The notes: a model not told the origin generated them from the sequence alone. A stretch of 64,000 nucleotides of DNA from Azospirillum oryzae (GCF_900177515.1 NZ_FXAK01000008.1:485574-549573), one strand, 5' to 3'; counted from the first letter of the stretch, positions 35,396 to 44,457 are shown. Program-made: numbers and translations.

Positions 35396-36025
35396 TCAGG
35401 TTTGCGCCGATGAGACCCGGCGCTGCGGGCGGGCGGTGGCTGCGCCGTCGTCCTCCGGCTTTCCGGGTTTGCGGAAGGTGCTGAGTTCGGAAATGCGGTT
35501 GACGGTCAGGCCGTTCAGGCGGCAGCCGGCGACCTCGACAATCTCGAAACCGGCCTTGCGGGGATAGCGGGCGGCGACCCGTTCGCGCGCCTCGCGGTCG
35601 CCGTCGGCGATCAGCAGATAGCGGCGAACCCCCGTCCAGCCGCGATAACCGCGCTGGTCGGACAGGCTGACGCCGGTGGGGTGGCAGCGGACCGCGACCT
35701 CCCAGAAGCGGCCGGGACGCGGCTCGTTGCGGTCGAAGACGAAATAACGCTGCATCGCCGAGGCTTTCTTCTGGTCAAGCTCCAGAATGGCGGCCTGCAT
35801 GTCGACCTCCGCCTTCTGCACGCGCCTTTCCATCTCCACCTGGTGCTGCGCAAGCTGGGCATAGTCGGAAGCGATGTCGGCGACCTCCTTGGTCACGTCC
35901 TCCACCTTTTCCTTCAGCTTGGACATGGCGATCCGCGTCACCACCAGCTGGCGGCGCCAGTAGCGGTTGGACAGGACGGTCAGCACCATCAGGCCCAGCG
36001 CGAAATACAGCATCATGCCGGTCAT
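35396..36025 (-). CDS. Membrane-anchored coiled-coil protein (paralog B)
   Basis: The 209-residue protein has one N-terminal helix (about 2-19), then a basic segment, a coiled coil (about 33-90, EKVEDVTKEVADIASDYAQL), and a C-terminal domain (about 92-180) with FVFDRNEPRPGRFWEVAVRC and YLLIADGDREARERVAARYP. The tail is disordered. A ribosome site AGAGG precedes the ATG. It lies 42 bp downstream of a similar gene and the two are probably co-transcribed. C-terminal patterns align between the two, so they look like old duplicates. I know no function; the topology suggests an inner-membrane protein with most of it in the cytoplasm or periplasm. Confidence 0.75.
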   Translation of the reverse strand: MTGMMLYFALGLMVLTVLSNRYWRRQLVVTRIAMSKLKEKVEDVTKEVADIASDYAQLAQHQVEMERRVQKAEVDMQAAILELDQKKASAMQRYFVFDRNEPRPGRFWEVAVRCHPTGVSLSDQRGYRGWTGVRRYLLIADGDREARERVAARYPRKAGFEIVEVAGCRLNGLTVNRISELSTFRKPGKPEDDGAATARPQRRVSSAQT

Positions 36026-36067
36026 GCGGCCGTCCTCTTCATGCTGCTCCCCTCATGCCGTCCCCCC

Positions 36068-36631
36068 TCATGCCGCCGAGGCCTCCGCCTCGGGGTCGGG
36101 GGCGAGCGCCAGCGGAACCACCGGCGAGCAGATCACGCCGTTGCGCTGGGAAAAGCTTGTCCGCACCGTCCCGTGGGCCTGTTCGGCGGACGGGGCCGTG
36201 ATATGGGCGACGTTGCGGTATTCCCAGATCTGGCGGGAGAAGACGATGTCCTTGCGGTCCAGCTCGTTGAAGTTCGGGCCGGCGGCCAGTTGTGCCCAGT
36301 AGACGTCGCCGTCGCCATCCTGGTCGCCCAGTTCATGGACCAGTTCGATCTTCGAATATTCCAGTGCGCGCAATTCGGTCATCGCCTTCTGGCGCCGGCC
36401 ATTGAATTCGGTCAGGCGGGCTTGCAAAGTGGTCAGGTCGACGCGCTTGCGTTCCGTCTTCTGGCGCCATTCGGCGAGTGCGGCGCGCTTCTTGTCGTAC
36501 TGGCGCTGGTTCATCGCCTCGCGCGTTTTCTCCGCGCTGACGCGGCCGACATCGACGACGATGGACAGTCCGAGCGCGGCGGCGCTGGCGATCAGAAGCA
36601 GCATCCCCAGGAATTCGGCCGAAATGACCAT
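36068..36631 (-). CDS. Membrane-anchored coiled-coil protein (paralog A)
   Basis: The start at 36631 follows GGAGGGCGA. The 187-residue protein has an N-terminal membrane helix (about 5-27, LGMLLLIASAAALGLSIVV), a long coiled coil (about 33-90, rich in Lys/Arg/Glu, EKTREAMNQRQYDKKRAALAE), and a C-terminal domain with YWAQLAAGPNFNELD and VAHITAPSAEQAHGTVRTSF. The C-terminal pattern is shared with the next gene (hydrophobic-x-Ile-x-Ala, Glu/Arg-Ala, Val-x3-Phe/Tyr). No domain name is known to me. Confidence 0.75.
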   Translation of the reverse strand: MVISAEFLGMLLLIASAAALGLSIVVDVGRVSAEKTREAMNQRQYDKKRAALAEWRQKTERKRVDLTTLQARLTEFNGRRQKAMTELRALEYSKIELVHELGDQDGDGDVYWAQLAAGPNFNELDRKDIVFSRQIWEYRNVAHITAPSAEQAHGTVRTSFSQRNGVICSPVVPLALAPDPEAEASAA

Positions 36632-36815
36632 TCGCCCTCCGCCAGCCGCACCGAATGCCTGCGCCGGTGTACCGACGCATCGTGCCACGGTGGGCGAAGG
36701 GCCGCGATGCCCTCGCGACCACCCGTCGCACGGTGCGGATCATACCATCGCGCTCCATGTCGAGGTTGTCATTTTTAGCCGAAATAAGGGTAAACCCACC
36801 TTTTTTGGGAGGGAT

Positions 36816-36862
36816 TATGACCGGATGCCGAACAGGCGGGGTAAGCCCGGCACCCGGTCATA
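36816..36862. terminator. Hairpin downstream of msrB
   Basis: TATGACCGG at 36816-36824 pairs with CCGGTCATA at 36854-36862, with an inner ATGCCG/CGGCA pairing. It follows the msrB stop codon. No T-run follows on the msrB strand, so it may be a weak or factor-assisted terminator or just a repeat. Confidence 0.4.
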
Positions 36863-36872
36863 GTCCTGCCGG

Positions 36873-37274
36873 TCAGTCGGATTTCGTCTCCGGCTCGAAG
36901 CTCATGGCGACGCCGTTCATGCAATATCGCTTGCCGGTCGGCTGCGGCCCGTCGTCGAAGACATGGCCGAGATGGCCCTTGCACGACGCGCAGTGAACCT
37001 CCGTGCGCGGGTAAGCCAGCTTATAGTCGGTGGAAGTTTCGACGGCGCCGGGCAGCGGCTCCCAGAAGCTGGGCCAGCCCGACCCGCTCTCGTACTTGGT
37101 GTCGCTGGCGTAGAGCGGCTGGCCGCAGCCGGCGCAGCGGTAGACGCCGTGGCGCTTCTCGTCGTTCAGCGGGCTGGTTCCGGGATATTCCGTCGCGTGC
37201 TCGCGCAGCACCTTGTACTGGTTGGGCGACAGATCCCGCTTCCAGTCCTGCTCGCTCTTGTCCGATTCGGGCAT
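36873..37274 (-). CDS. msrB: Peptide-methionine (R)-S-oxide reductase MsrB
   Basis: The 133-residue enzyme has the full MsrB pattern: zinc-binding pairs CAGC (C47, C50) and CASC (C95, C98), GSGWPSFWEP, HLGHVFDDGP and the catalytic C118 in RYCMNG. It reduces methionine-R-sulfoxide in proteins using thioredoxin. There is no signal peptide, so it acts in the cytoplasm. The ATG at 37274 follows a GGAGAC site; longer forms are not needed for the fold. No msrA is nearby. Confidence 0.95.
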   Translation of the reverse strand: MPESDKSEQDWKRDLSPNQYKVLREHATEYPGTSPLNDEKRHGVYRCAGCGQPLYASDTKYESGSGWPSFWEPLPGAVETSTDYKLAYPRTEVHCASCKGHLGHVFDDGPQPTGKRYCMNGVAMSFEPETKSD

Positions 37275-37554
37275 GCCGCCGGTCTCCGATGCTGATGGTG
37301 GGTGTTCTGAACCACCTATATTGGTTCGCAATCCCTCCTGCCCAAGCCGGGCAGGGGAGCCATCACGCAGTCGTGACCGGTGGGGTGGCCTATATCGGAT
37401 CGGAAATATGTCTGCGCCAAAAGATTCTTGCCAATCAGGCGAAGGTTCGACGGCTGATACCTTCCGAAATTGAATCGGTTTCGGTAACATCCTGGACGCC
37501 AACAGTCCCGGACAGCGTGTCCGGGGCGGCAATGCCGGGGCAACGAAGCGCCGC

Positions 37555-38748
37555 ATGATGGATGAACGCTACCTCCGGGCGGTTCGCGATGCGCTGGTGC
37601 GGCACCAGCAATGGCTGCTGCGCGATCCGGCAGGGAAGGGGCGTCGCGCCAATCTCAGTTTCTACGATCTGGCCGGGCTCGGCCTGAACCGCGTCAACCT
37701 GTCGGGCGCCAAGCTGACCGGGGCCAGCCTTGCGCGGGCGCGCATGGTCGGCACGCTGTTGTCCAAGGCGGATCTCTACGGCGCCGATCTATCGAAGGCC
37801 GACCTGACCGGCGCGCAGCTGCAGGGCGCCGACCTGCGCGGGGCCCGGGTGGACGGCGCCAGGCTGCAGAACGCCAACCTGCAGGGGGCGGACCTGCGCC
37901 GCGGCATGGTTCTGGACGCCGGCGAATTCCGGGCGGCCGGCAACAGCGACGGCACCACCACCTTCGTCGGCTGCAGCCTGTCCAAGGCGATCCTGACCGA
38001 TTGCCGGATGGCCCAATGCGATTTCAGCGGCAGCGACCTGTCCGGCGTCGATTTCAGCGGCAGCGATCTCAGCGGCGCCATCCTGATCGGGGCGGACCTG
38101 ACCGGCGCCACCATGCGCAAGACGACGCTGGACGGCGTGCTGATGTGCGGCGCCCGGCTGAACGACGAACTGCGCACGGCGCTGGAGCGGCACGGCGTCG
38201 ACGTGGACGGCACCGGCCTGACCACCACCGCCGCGCGGATGACCGAGCTGATCGCCGAGCACCAGATCTGGGTCGACAAGCTGGGCAAGGGGGGCGACCG
38301 CATCCAGCTGCAGCGGATCGACCTGCGCGGCTACAACTTCGCCAACCAACTGCTGTGCGGGGCGGTGATGCGCTTCTGCGGTCTGCGCGGGGCGGATTTC
38401 TCCGGCGCCAAGCTGATGATGGCGGATCTGTCCTACAGCGATCTGCGCGACGCCGACTTCACCAGCGCCGACCTGTCCGGCTGCAACCTGGAGGGCGCCA
38501 ATCTTGCCGGCGCCAAGCTGTGGCGGGCCAAGTTCCGCAAGGTCGATCTCAGCGGCGACGGCAGCCGGCTGTGGCCGACCAGCTTCGCCAAGGCCCGGCT
38601 GACCGGCGCCGACCTGCGCGACGCCAGCCTTGCCGGCGTGGTGCTGCGCGGCACCGACCTGACGGCGATCAAGACCAGCTTCGCCACGTTGAAGGGCGCC
38701 GACCTGTCCGCCGCCCGCGGCTGGCAGCCCTTCGAGGCGCCGGCCTAG
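37555..38748 (+). CDS. Pentapeptide-repeat protein
   Basis: The 397-residue protein has two arrays of A(D/N)LXX repeats, about 38-125 and about 150-200 in the first half and about 255-390 in the second. Between them is a helical segment (AARMTELIAEHQIWVDKLGKGG). Repeats such as ADLSKADLTGAQLQGADLRGA build a right-handed square beta-helix. The N-terminus (LRAVRDALVRHQQWLLRD) and the central helix look like two copies of the same helical cap, so the protein may be an internal duplication. There is no signal peptide. The role is unknown; pentapeptide proteins include gyrase-protecting DNA mimics but also many others. Confidence 0.9.
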   Translation: MMDERYLRAVRDALVRHQQWLLRDPAGKGRRANLSFYDLAGLGLNRVNLSGAKLTGASLARARMVGTLLSKADLYGADLSKADLTGAQLQGADLRGARVDGARLQNANLQGADLRRGMVLDAGEFRAAGNSDGTTTFVGCSLSKAILTDCRMAQCDFSGSDLSGVDFSGSDLSGAILIGADLTGATMRKTTLDGVLMCGARLNDELRTALERHGVDVDGTGLTTTAARMTELIAEHQIWVDKLGKGGDRIQLQRIDLRGYNFANQLLCGAVMRFCGLRGADFSGAKLMMADLSYSDLRDADFTSADLSGCNLEGANLAGAKLWRAKFRKVDLSGDGSRLWPTSFAKARLTGADLRDASLAGVVLRGTDLTAIKTSFATLKGADLSAARGWQPFEAPA

Positions 38749-38769
38749 GGGCATCGGCGAAAAAGCGGT

Positions 38770-39765
38770 TCAGCTTCCGTCGGCGACGGGGATGCGGCCG
38801 GCGACGATGCCACGGCGGGCGGCTTCCGCGGCCTCCACCATCGCCGGGGTGATGAGATCCCGGTTGTTTTCGTCCACCGCGTAATCGACCGCACCCTCGG
38901 CAAGCCCTAACGCCACCGTGCCGGGGTTCCAAGTGCCCTGGCGTGCCGCCTCCAGGCTCGAGCCCACCGCCAGATCGACCCGCTTCAGCATCGAGGTCAG
39001 GATGGTGCCGGGATAGAGGTAGTTCTGGTTGCTGTCGACACCGATGGCGAGCCGCTTGCCTTCGCTGGCTGCGGCGAAGATGCCGAAGTTCGAAACCCCG
39101 GCCCCGGCGAACACCACGTCGGCCCCGCGCTGGAACTGGCTGCGCGCCACCTCCGCCCCGCCGGCGGGATCGTTGAAGGCGGCCGGCGTGGTGCCGACGA
39201 AATTCACCAGCACCCTGACGTCGCCGCGGGCATGGCGGGCGCCCTGTTCGAAGCCGGCGATGAATTTGCGGATCAAGGGAATGTCGAGCGCGCCGATGAA
39301 GCCGACTGTCCCGCTTTTCGACGCCAGCGCCGCCAGCACGCCGACCAGGAAGGATCCCTCCTGTTCCTTGAAGAGGACGCTGCGGATGTTCGGCCCCTCC
39401 GCCACCGCATCGATCAGCGTGAAGCGCACCGCCGGATGCGCCGGAGCCAGCCGGGCCAGCGGCGTCGCGTAATAGAAGCCGATGGCGACCAGATCGGTGA
39501 CCCCGCGCCGCAGCAGGGATGCCGCAGCTTGGTCGAATTGGGCAGGCGTGGACGGCAGATATTCGAGGACGGGAATGCCGGTGGCCGATTTGAACCGCTC
39601 CGCCCCGGCGAAGGCCCCCTCGTTGAAGCTCTTGTCGAACTTCTGGCCTGCCGCATAGACCAGTCCGGGCTGGATCGCCGCTGCATGGGCGCGTTGCGGA
39701 AACAGTACCAGAGCGGTGCCGGCAGCACCGAGGGACAGGATCGACCGGCGGGTGGGGTGCGGCAT
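38770..39765 (-). CDS. BMP-family ABC transporter substrate-binding protein
   Basis: From the ATG at 39765, which has an AGAGG ribosome site, the protein has 331 residues. It has an N-terminal signal with an RRS motif (PHPTRRSILSLGAAG), possibly Tat-dependent, cut near QRAHA. The mature part matches the Med/BMP lipoprotein fold: GLVYAAGQKFDKSFNEGAF, VAIGFYYATPLA, FKEQEGSFLVGVLAAL, VGFIGALDIP and AIGVDSNQNYLYPG. These proteins bind purine nucleosides or related compounds for ABC import. No permease or ATPase genes are adjacent, so it is an orphan binding protein here. Confidence 0.88.
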   Translation of the reverse strand: MPHPTRRSILSLGAAGTALVLFPQRAHAAAIQPGLVYAAGQKFDKSFNEGAFAGAERFKSATGIPVLEYLPSTPAQFDQAAASLLRRGVTDLVAIGFYYATPLARLAPAHPAVRFTLIDAVAEGPNIRSVLFKEQEGSFLVGVLAALASKSGTVGFIGALDIPLIRKFIAGFEQGARHARGDVRVLVNFVGTTPAAFNDPAGGAEVARSQFQRGADVVFAGAGVSNFGIFAAASEGKRLAIGVDSNQNYLYPGTILTSMLKRVDLAVGSSLEAARQGTWNPGTVALGLAEGAVDYAVDENNRDLITPAMVEAAEAARRGIVAGRIPVADGS

Positions 39766-40051
39766 GGCGCGGCCTCTGGCAGGGTGGAAGCCCTTCATCC
39801 GAATTCAATTTTAGGCATGGATTTGCGGTCGGAACCAGAATTTTGTTGCGCTGCAGCCAGTCATGGCATGAGCACCCCCGGCGAAGCCGGCCATAACCGG
39901 TCAACGCGCGGATTGTCGCGGCGCCATTCCACCGCAGGTTACTCAAAGCAGCCATGCCGAGACGGGACTTTGCGTCGGACTGGGGACGGCGCAGCTTAAA
40001 GGCTGCGGATTCCGTCCGGCCGATTTTCCCCTGTCACATTTGGATTTGCCG

Positions 40052-41284
40052 ATGTTCGCGCGCCTTGCCGCCGTTCGTTCCCGTTCGCCTGCCGAAAGCC
40101 CGTTCTTCATTGCGGCGCTGGGCGTGCTGATGTCGTTCGGGCCGATGGGCACCGACATGTATCTGCCCGGCATGCCGGCGATCGGCCGCGAGCTGCATGC
40201 GGGGCAGGATCAGGTGCAATGGACCCTGTCGGCCTTCTTCCTGGGCTTCGGCGTCGGACAACTGCTGTGGGGCGCGCTGAGCGACCGGTTCGGCCGGCGG
40301 ATCCCGGTGGCGACCGGCATCCTGCTCTATGCAGTCGGCTGCATCGGCTGTTCGCTGACCGTCGATGTCGGCCATCTGGCGGCCTGGCGCTTCGTGCAGG
40401 CGGTGGGTGCCTGCGCCGGGCCGGTGCTGGTCCGCGCCATGATCCGCGACGTGTTCGAGCGCGACCGGGCGGCCAGCGTCCTGTCGATGATGATGCTGGT
40501 GATGGGCGCCGCCCCGATCATCGCGCCGCTGATCGGCGGCCAGATCCTGGTCTGGGCCAATTGGCGCTGGATCTTCGGGGCCCAGGCTGCCTTCGGCGCC
40601 ATCGCGATGTTTGCGCTCGCCAGCCTGCCGGAAACCCATCCGGAGGCGCGGCGCACCAGCCTGCGGCCGATGGTGCTGTTCGAATCATACCGCAAGCTGC
40701 TGACTGACCGCCGCTATCTCGGCTATGCGGTGGGGTCGTCCTTCATCTATGCGGGGATGTTCGCCTTCATCTCCGGCTCGCCCTTCGTCTATATCGAACT
40801 GTTCGGCGTCCGGCCGGAAAATTACGGCTTCCTATTCGGGCTGAACATCGTCGGCATGATCATCGTCAACACGCTGAACAGCCGCGCGGTCATGCGCTTC
40901 GGCTCCGACATGATGCTGCGGATCGGGGTCTGGCTGTCCGCCGCCAGCGGCATCCTGCTGGTCGCCTGCGTGCTCGGCGGCTGGGGCGGGCTCTGGGGGC
41001 TGGTCGGCTGCCTGTTCCTGTTCATGTCGCTGACCGGCTTCTGCTTCGCCAATTCCATGGCCGGCGCGCTGCAGTCCTTCCCGCAGATGGCCGGCACCGC
41101 CTCGGCACTCGCCGGGATGCTGCAGTTCAGCAGCGGCGCGGTATCGGGATGGGCGGTCGGGCTGATGGCCGACGGGACCGCCCTGCCGATGGCGGGGGTG
41201 ATCGGGGGAGGCGCCCTGGTCGGTCTGGCGCTGAACCTGTGGCTGATCCGCCCGTTCCGCCGCCGGCTGCCGGCGGACGCGTAA
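40052..41284 (+). CDS. Bcr/CflA-type MFS drug efflux transporter
   Basis: The 410-residue protein has twelve hydrophobic helices. It has the family markers: GPMGTDMYLPGMPAIGREL in the first helix and loop, QWTLSAFFLGFGVGQLLWG, then motif A DRFGRRIPV, RFVQAVGACAG, and PLIGGQILVWANWRWIF. Bcr/CflA transporters expel antibiotics such as bicyclomycin or sulfonamides, and some export cysteine. A TTG at 40040 is an alternative start. It is a single-gene unit. Confidence 0.9.
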   Translation: MFARLAAVRSRSPAESPFFIAALGVLMSFGPMGTDMYLPGMPAIGRELHAGQDQVQWTLSAFFLGFGVGQLLWGALSDRFGRRIPVATGILLYAVGCIGCSLTVDVGHLAAWRFVQAVGACAGPVLVRAMIRDVFERDRAASVLSMMMLVMGAAPIIAPLIGGQILVWANWRWIFGAQAAFGAIAMFALASLPETHPEARRTSLRPMVLFESYRKLLTDRRYLGYAVGSSFIYAGMFAFISGSPFVYIELFGVRPENYGFLFGLNIVGMIIVNTLNSRAVMRFGSDMMLRIGVWLSAASGILLVACVLGGWGGLWGLVGCLFLFMSLTGFCFANSMAGALQSFPQMAGTASALAGMLQFSSGAVSGWAVGLMADGTALPMAGVIGGGALVGLALNLWLIRPFRRRLPADA

Positions 41285-41389
41285 GAACAGAGCATTCTTG
41301 TGCATTGCGTGTCGCCCCTGTCAGTGCTCGGCGTGAATTGAATTTCGCCGCCGGGGGGACTAGGCTCTCGCGGCAAAAGGAGACCCGAC

Positions 41390-42475
41390 ATGCCGCAGAC
41401 CCCGCCGCCGAGGCCGCTTTTCAACTTCGCCCACCCGATCGCCCGCCCCGTCGCACGACGGGAGCTGCTGGTGGGTGCCGCAGCGCTGGGCATTGCCGCC
41501 GCCGCCGCGTCGATGCCGCTGCCGGCCTTCGCGGCGACGACCCTGCGCGTCGGCTATATCCCAATCATCCCGATGACCCAGCTTTATGTGATCACGGGTG
41601 AGGGATGGACCAAGGATGCCGGGTTGAATCTGGAGACCACCAGCTTCCAGTCGGGGCCGGCGATGATCCAGGCGCTCGCCTCCGGCACGCTGGACGTCGC
41701 CTATGTCGGCATCGGCCCGGCGCTGATTGCCCGGTCGAAGGGGGTGAAGCTGAAGGTCGTCGCCGCCAACGTCATCGATCAGGTGGCGCTGATCGGCCGT
41801 GCTCCGCTGGCCAAGGCGATGGCCGGCGCCGGCAGCCCGGCCGAGGGGATCAAGGCCTTCCGCGCCGCCAACGGCCGGCGGCCGAAGATCGGTTCGCTGC
41901 CGGCCGGCTCGGTGCCGGACACGGTGTTGCGCTATTGGATGGCGGAGGTCGCGCACATCGCCCCCGACGATGTCGAGATCGTCGGCATGGGCGAGCAGCC
42001 CTTGCAGCAGGCGCTGCTGACCGGCGCCATCGACGGCGCCTCGATCCTTGAACCGATCCTGACGCTGGTGAAGTCACGCCTGCCGGATGCCGCCATCGTT
42101 GCCAAGGCCGGCACCTTGTTCCCCAAGCAGCCGGGCGCCGTGCTGGCGGTAACCGAGGACGCCATTGCGAAGAACCGCGACGCGGTGGCCGAACTGGTCA
42201 AGCTGCACATCCGCGCGACCGCCTTCGCCAAGTCCAACCCGGACCGCACGGCGGAGCTGGTGACCGACATCATCGGCAAGGGGCTGGTCGAGCGCGACGT
42301 CATGCGGGCGGCCCTGACCTCCGACGCGACGACCTTCGTCGACGATCCGCGGGTGATCCTGGACTCGACCAAGAAGATGCAGGCTTTCCAGCAGTCCTTG
42401 AACCAGATCACCGAGCCGGTCGATGTCGACACGCTGTTCGACTTCTCCTTCCACGACGCGGCGACGGGAAAGTGA
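41390..42475 (+). CDS. SsuA/TauA/NitT-type ABC substrate-binding protein
   Basis: The 361-residue protein starts after AGGAG. It has a signal region with RRELLVGAAALGIAAAAAS (twin Arg, possibly Tat) cut near PAFA-ATTLRVGY. The mature part has the periplasmic binding type II fold of sulfonate, taurine and nitrate receptors: TLRVGYIPIIPMTQLYV, SGPAMIQALASGTLDVAYVGIGPAL, GSLPAGSVPDTVLR and ILEPILTLV. It is followed, with a GTGA-like overlap zone, by a DsrE-like gene. No permease or ATPase of the system is adjacent. The sulfur link of the next gene favours a sulfur compound as ligand, but that is inference. Confidence 0.87.
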   Translation: MPQTPPPRPLFNFAHPIARPVARRELLVGAAALGIAAAAASMPLPAFAATTLRVGYIPIIPMTQLYVITGEGWTKDAGLNLETTSFQSGPAMIQALASGTLDVAYVGIGPALIARSKGVKLKVVAANVIDQVALIGRAPLAKAMAGAGSPAEGIKAFRAANGRRPKIGSLPAGSVPDTVLRYWMAEVAHIAPDDVEIVGMGEQPLQQALLTGAIDGASILEPILTLVKSRLPDAAIVAKAGTLFPKQPGAVLAVTEDAIAKNRDAVAELVKLHIRATAFAKSNPDRTAELVTDIIGKGLVERDVMRAALTSDATTFVDDPRVILDSTKKMQAFQQSLNQITEPVDVDTLFDFSFHDAATGK

Positions 42476-42480
42476 CCGCC

Positions 42481-42783
42481 ATGACCGCTAACCTGCGTCT
42501 CGTCATCCATGCCCCGACTCCGGCCGCGCTGGAGCGGGCGCGGAACAATGCCCGCAACCTGCTGAAGGCGCGGCCCGATGCGGAGGTGCGCATCGTCGTC
42601 AATGCGGGCGCCGTCGCCGCCGCGCTCGACAGCCCGGACGCGGAGACCGACCGGCACCTGCGCGTCTGCGGCAACACGCTGGCGAAGACCGGCCGGACCG
42701 CCGAGGGGCTGACGGTGGTCGCCGCCGGCGTCCTCGACATTGCCGAGGCGCAGGCGGACGGTTGGGGCTATATGCGGGCCTGA
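42481..42783 (+). CDS. DsrE-family-like small protein
   Basis: The 100-residue protein begins LRLVIHAPTPAALERARNNARNLL, with a central strand AEVRIVVNAGAVAAAL, and ends VVAAGVLDIAEAQADGWGYMRA. This pattern matches the DsrE/DsrF-like fold, including a cysteine in LRVCGNTL at the position used for persulfide chemistry in some members. It could also start at GTG 42472, which overlaps the previous stop. Coupling with the binding protein upstream suggests a joint role in sulfur handling. Active function is inferred only. Confidence 0.7.
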   Translation: MTANLRLVIHAPTPAALERARNNARNLLKARPDAEVRIVVNAGAVAAALDSPDAETDRHLRVCGNTLAKTGRTAEGLTVVAAGVLDIAEAQADGWGYMRA

Positions 42784-42790
42784 GCCGGAT

Positions 42791-43834
42791 TCAGCCGACG
42801 CCCCAGCCGCCGGTGTCGGGGAAAGGCGCGGATGGCGGCGGGACGGCGGCTGCAACAGGATCGGCAACGATGCCGCGCGGCAGGGCGGGTGCGTCCGGCG
42901 GGGTGGGGCGCAGGCGCGTCGGCTTCACCCACCAGCCGGGTGACGCCGCCGCGATCGACTTGGCCGCCGCTTCCGCCGCCGCCGCCGTGGCGTAGAGGCC
43001 GAAGCAGGTAGCGCCGCTGCCGGACAGGCGGGGCAGCAGACAGCCGGTGCTGCGCTCCAGCGCCGCCAGAACGTCGGCGATCACCGGCGCGACCGTCAGG
43101 GCCGGGGCGGTGAGATCGTTGCTCCGCTCCAGCAGCAGGGATGCGAGATCGGCTGCGTCGACCGGCTTGCGGATGAAGCGGGCGGGGGCGGAGAAGGCGC
43201 CACCGCTCTTGACGCGGGCGGCGGCCATCGCCTTGAACACCGCCGGGGTCGGCACCGGCACGTTCGGGTTGACCAGCACCACATGGATTTCCGGCAGGTC
43301 CGGCGCCTCGTCCAGAATGTCGCCGATGCCGCCGAAATAGCAGCTGCGCCCGGCGACGCAGACCGGCACGTCGGCGCCCAGCCCGGCGGCGACCGCGAAC
43401 AGCGCCGGGTCGTCGGGCGGCACGCCCCACAGCCGGGCGAGCGCCCGCAGGCAGGCGGCGGCGTCGGCCGATCCGCCGCCGATCCCCGATGCGACCGGCA
43501 GCGCCTTGGTCAGCGCGATCATCACGTCGGCCTCGCGGCCCAGCCGGGCGGCCAGCGCGTGGGCGGCGCGCATCACCAGATTGCTGGCCGGATTCTCGCC
43601 CATCAGGGCCGGGCCGAAGGGACCGGCGATGGCCAGACGCGGGCCGGCCGGCGGCAGGTCGGCTCCGCGCAACGCCACGCGCGCGGCAGCCGGCGTCAGG
43701 GTGATGCTGTCGCCGAACTCGGCAAAGGCGACGAGGCTGTCCAGCTCGTGATAGCCGTCGGCGCGGCGGCCGGTGACATGCAGGTAAAGGTTCAGCTTGG
43801 CCGGGGCGGCCTCGACGATGGGAATGCCGGTCAT
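42791..43834 (-). CDS. ispE: 4-diphosphocytidyl-2-C-methyl-D-erythritol kinase IspE
   Basis: The 347-residue GHMP kinase has an N-terminal AAPAKLNLYLHVTGRRADGYHELDS segment recognisable in IspE, seen here in parts, the ATP loop LPVASGIGGGSADAAACL and C-terminal RLSGSGATCFGLY. IspE phosphorylates CDP-ME in the non-mevalonate isoprenoid pathway in the cytoplasm. The start at 43834 follows TTGGAG. The C-terminal ~55 residues after the GHMP domain (PTPPDAPALPRG onward) are Pro/Ala-rich and longer than usual. It converges on the DsrE-like gene with 7 bp between. Confidence 0.95.
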   Translation of the reverse strand: MTGIPIVEAAPAKLNLYLHVTGRRADGYHELDSLVAFAEFGDSITLTPAAARVALRGADLPPAGPRLAIAGPFGPALMGENPASNLVMRAAHALAARLGREADVMIALTKALPVASGIGGGSADAAACLRALARLWGVPPDDPALFAVAAGLGADVPVCVAGRSCYFGGIGDILDEAPDLPEIHVVLVNPNVPVPTPAVFKAMAAARVKSGGAFSAPARFIRKPVDAADLASLLLERSNDLTAPALTVAPVIADVLAALERSTGCLLPRLSGSGATCFGLYATAAAAEAAAKSIAAASPGWWVKPTRLRPTPPDAPALPRGIVADPVAAAVPPPSAPFPDTGGWGVG

Positions 43835-43908
43835 AAGCTCCAATCCGCTGGCGGGCGCGCGACGACGCCCCCTGTGTCGCACCCTTTGACCCGCAGCGGC
43901 AAGGGGCG

Positions 43909-44457
43909 TCAAATCTGGGCCAGCAGGTCCTTCAGCAGAGTCTCGCCCATCGGCCAGGGGCCGTGGCCGCTCTCGGTGTTGATGTGGCCGGACTCGCCAG
44001 CGTCGATGAAGTCGGCGCCCCACAGCGCGGCAAAGCCGCAGGCGCGGGCGGCGCTGCAGTAGGGATCGCTGCGGCTGCCGACCACCACCGTCGGGAAGGG
44101 CAGCGGATCGGCCGGCACCGGGGCGAAGCGGCAGGCCTCGGCCGGCACCGTTCCGGGCGATTCGACATCGGGCGGGGCGACCAGCAGGGCGGCGGCGACC
44201 TTTTCCGCCGCATCGCCGGCCGTCGCCCAGCGCGCCACCAGGATGCAGGACAGGCTGTGCGCGACCAGCACCACCGGGCCGGGGGCCGAGCGGACCGCAT
44301 GGTCGAGCCGTTCCACCCACCGGTCGGGTTCCGGAGCGTCCCAATTGCCGAGATCGACGCGGGTCAGGGCCGGCAGCCGGCCTTCCAGCCAGGTCTGCCA
44401 GTGGTCGGGACCGGAGTTGCCGAGACCGGGAAGCACCAGAATGGTCGGCTGCGTCAT
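43909..44457 (-). CDS. RBBP9/YdeN-family alpha/beta hydrolase
   Basis: The 182-residue protein has PTILVLPGLGNSGPDHWQTWLE at the start and VVLVAHSLSCILVARW with the nucleophile serine. A GSRSDPYCS acid region and SGHINTESGHGPWPMGE with the catalytic histidine follow. This is the small serine hydrolase family of RBBP9 and bacterial YdeN. The nucleophile elbow reads AHSLSC in place of the common GHSLG. It is cytoplasmic, of unknown substrate. It lies 74 bp upstream of ispE on the same strand. Confidence 0.88.
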   Translation of the reverse strand: MTQPTILVLPGLGNSGPDHWQTWLEGRLPALTRVDLGNWDAPEPDRWVERLDHAVRSAPGPVVLVAHSLSCILVARWATAGDAAEKVAAALLVAPPDVESPGTVPAEACRFAPVPADPLPFPTVVVGSRSDPYCSAARACGFAALWGADFIDAGESGHINTESGHGPWPMGETLLKDLLAQI

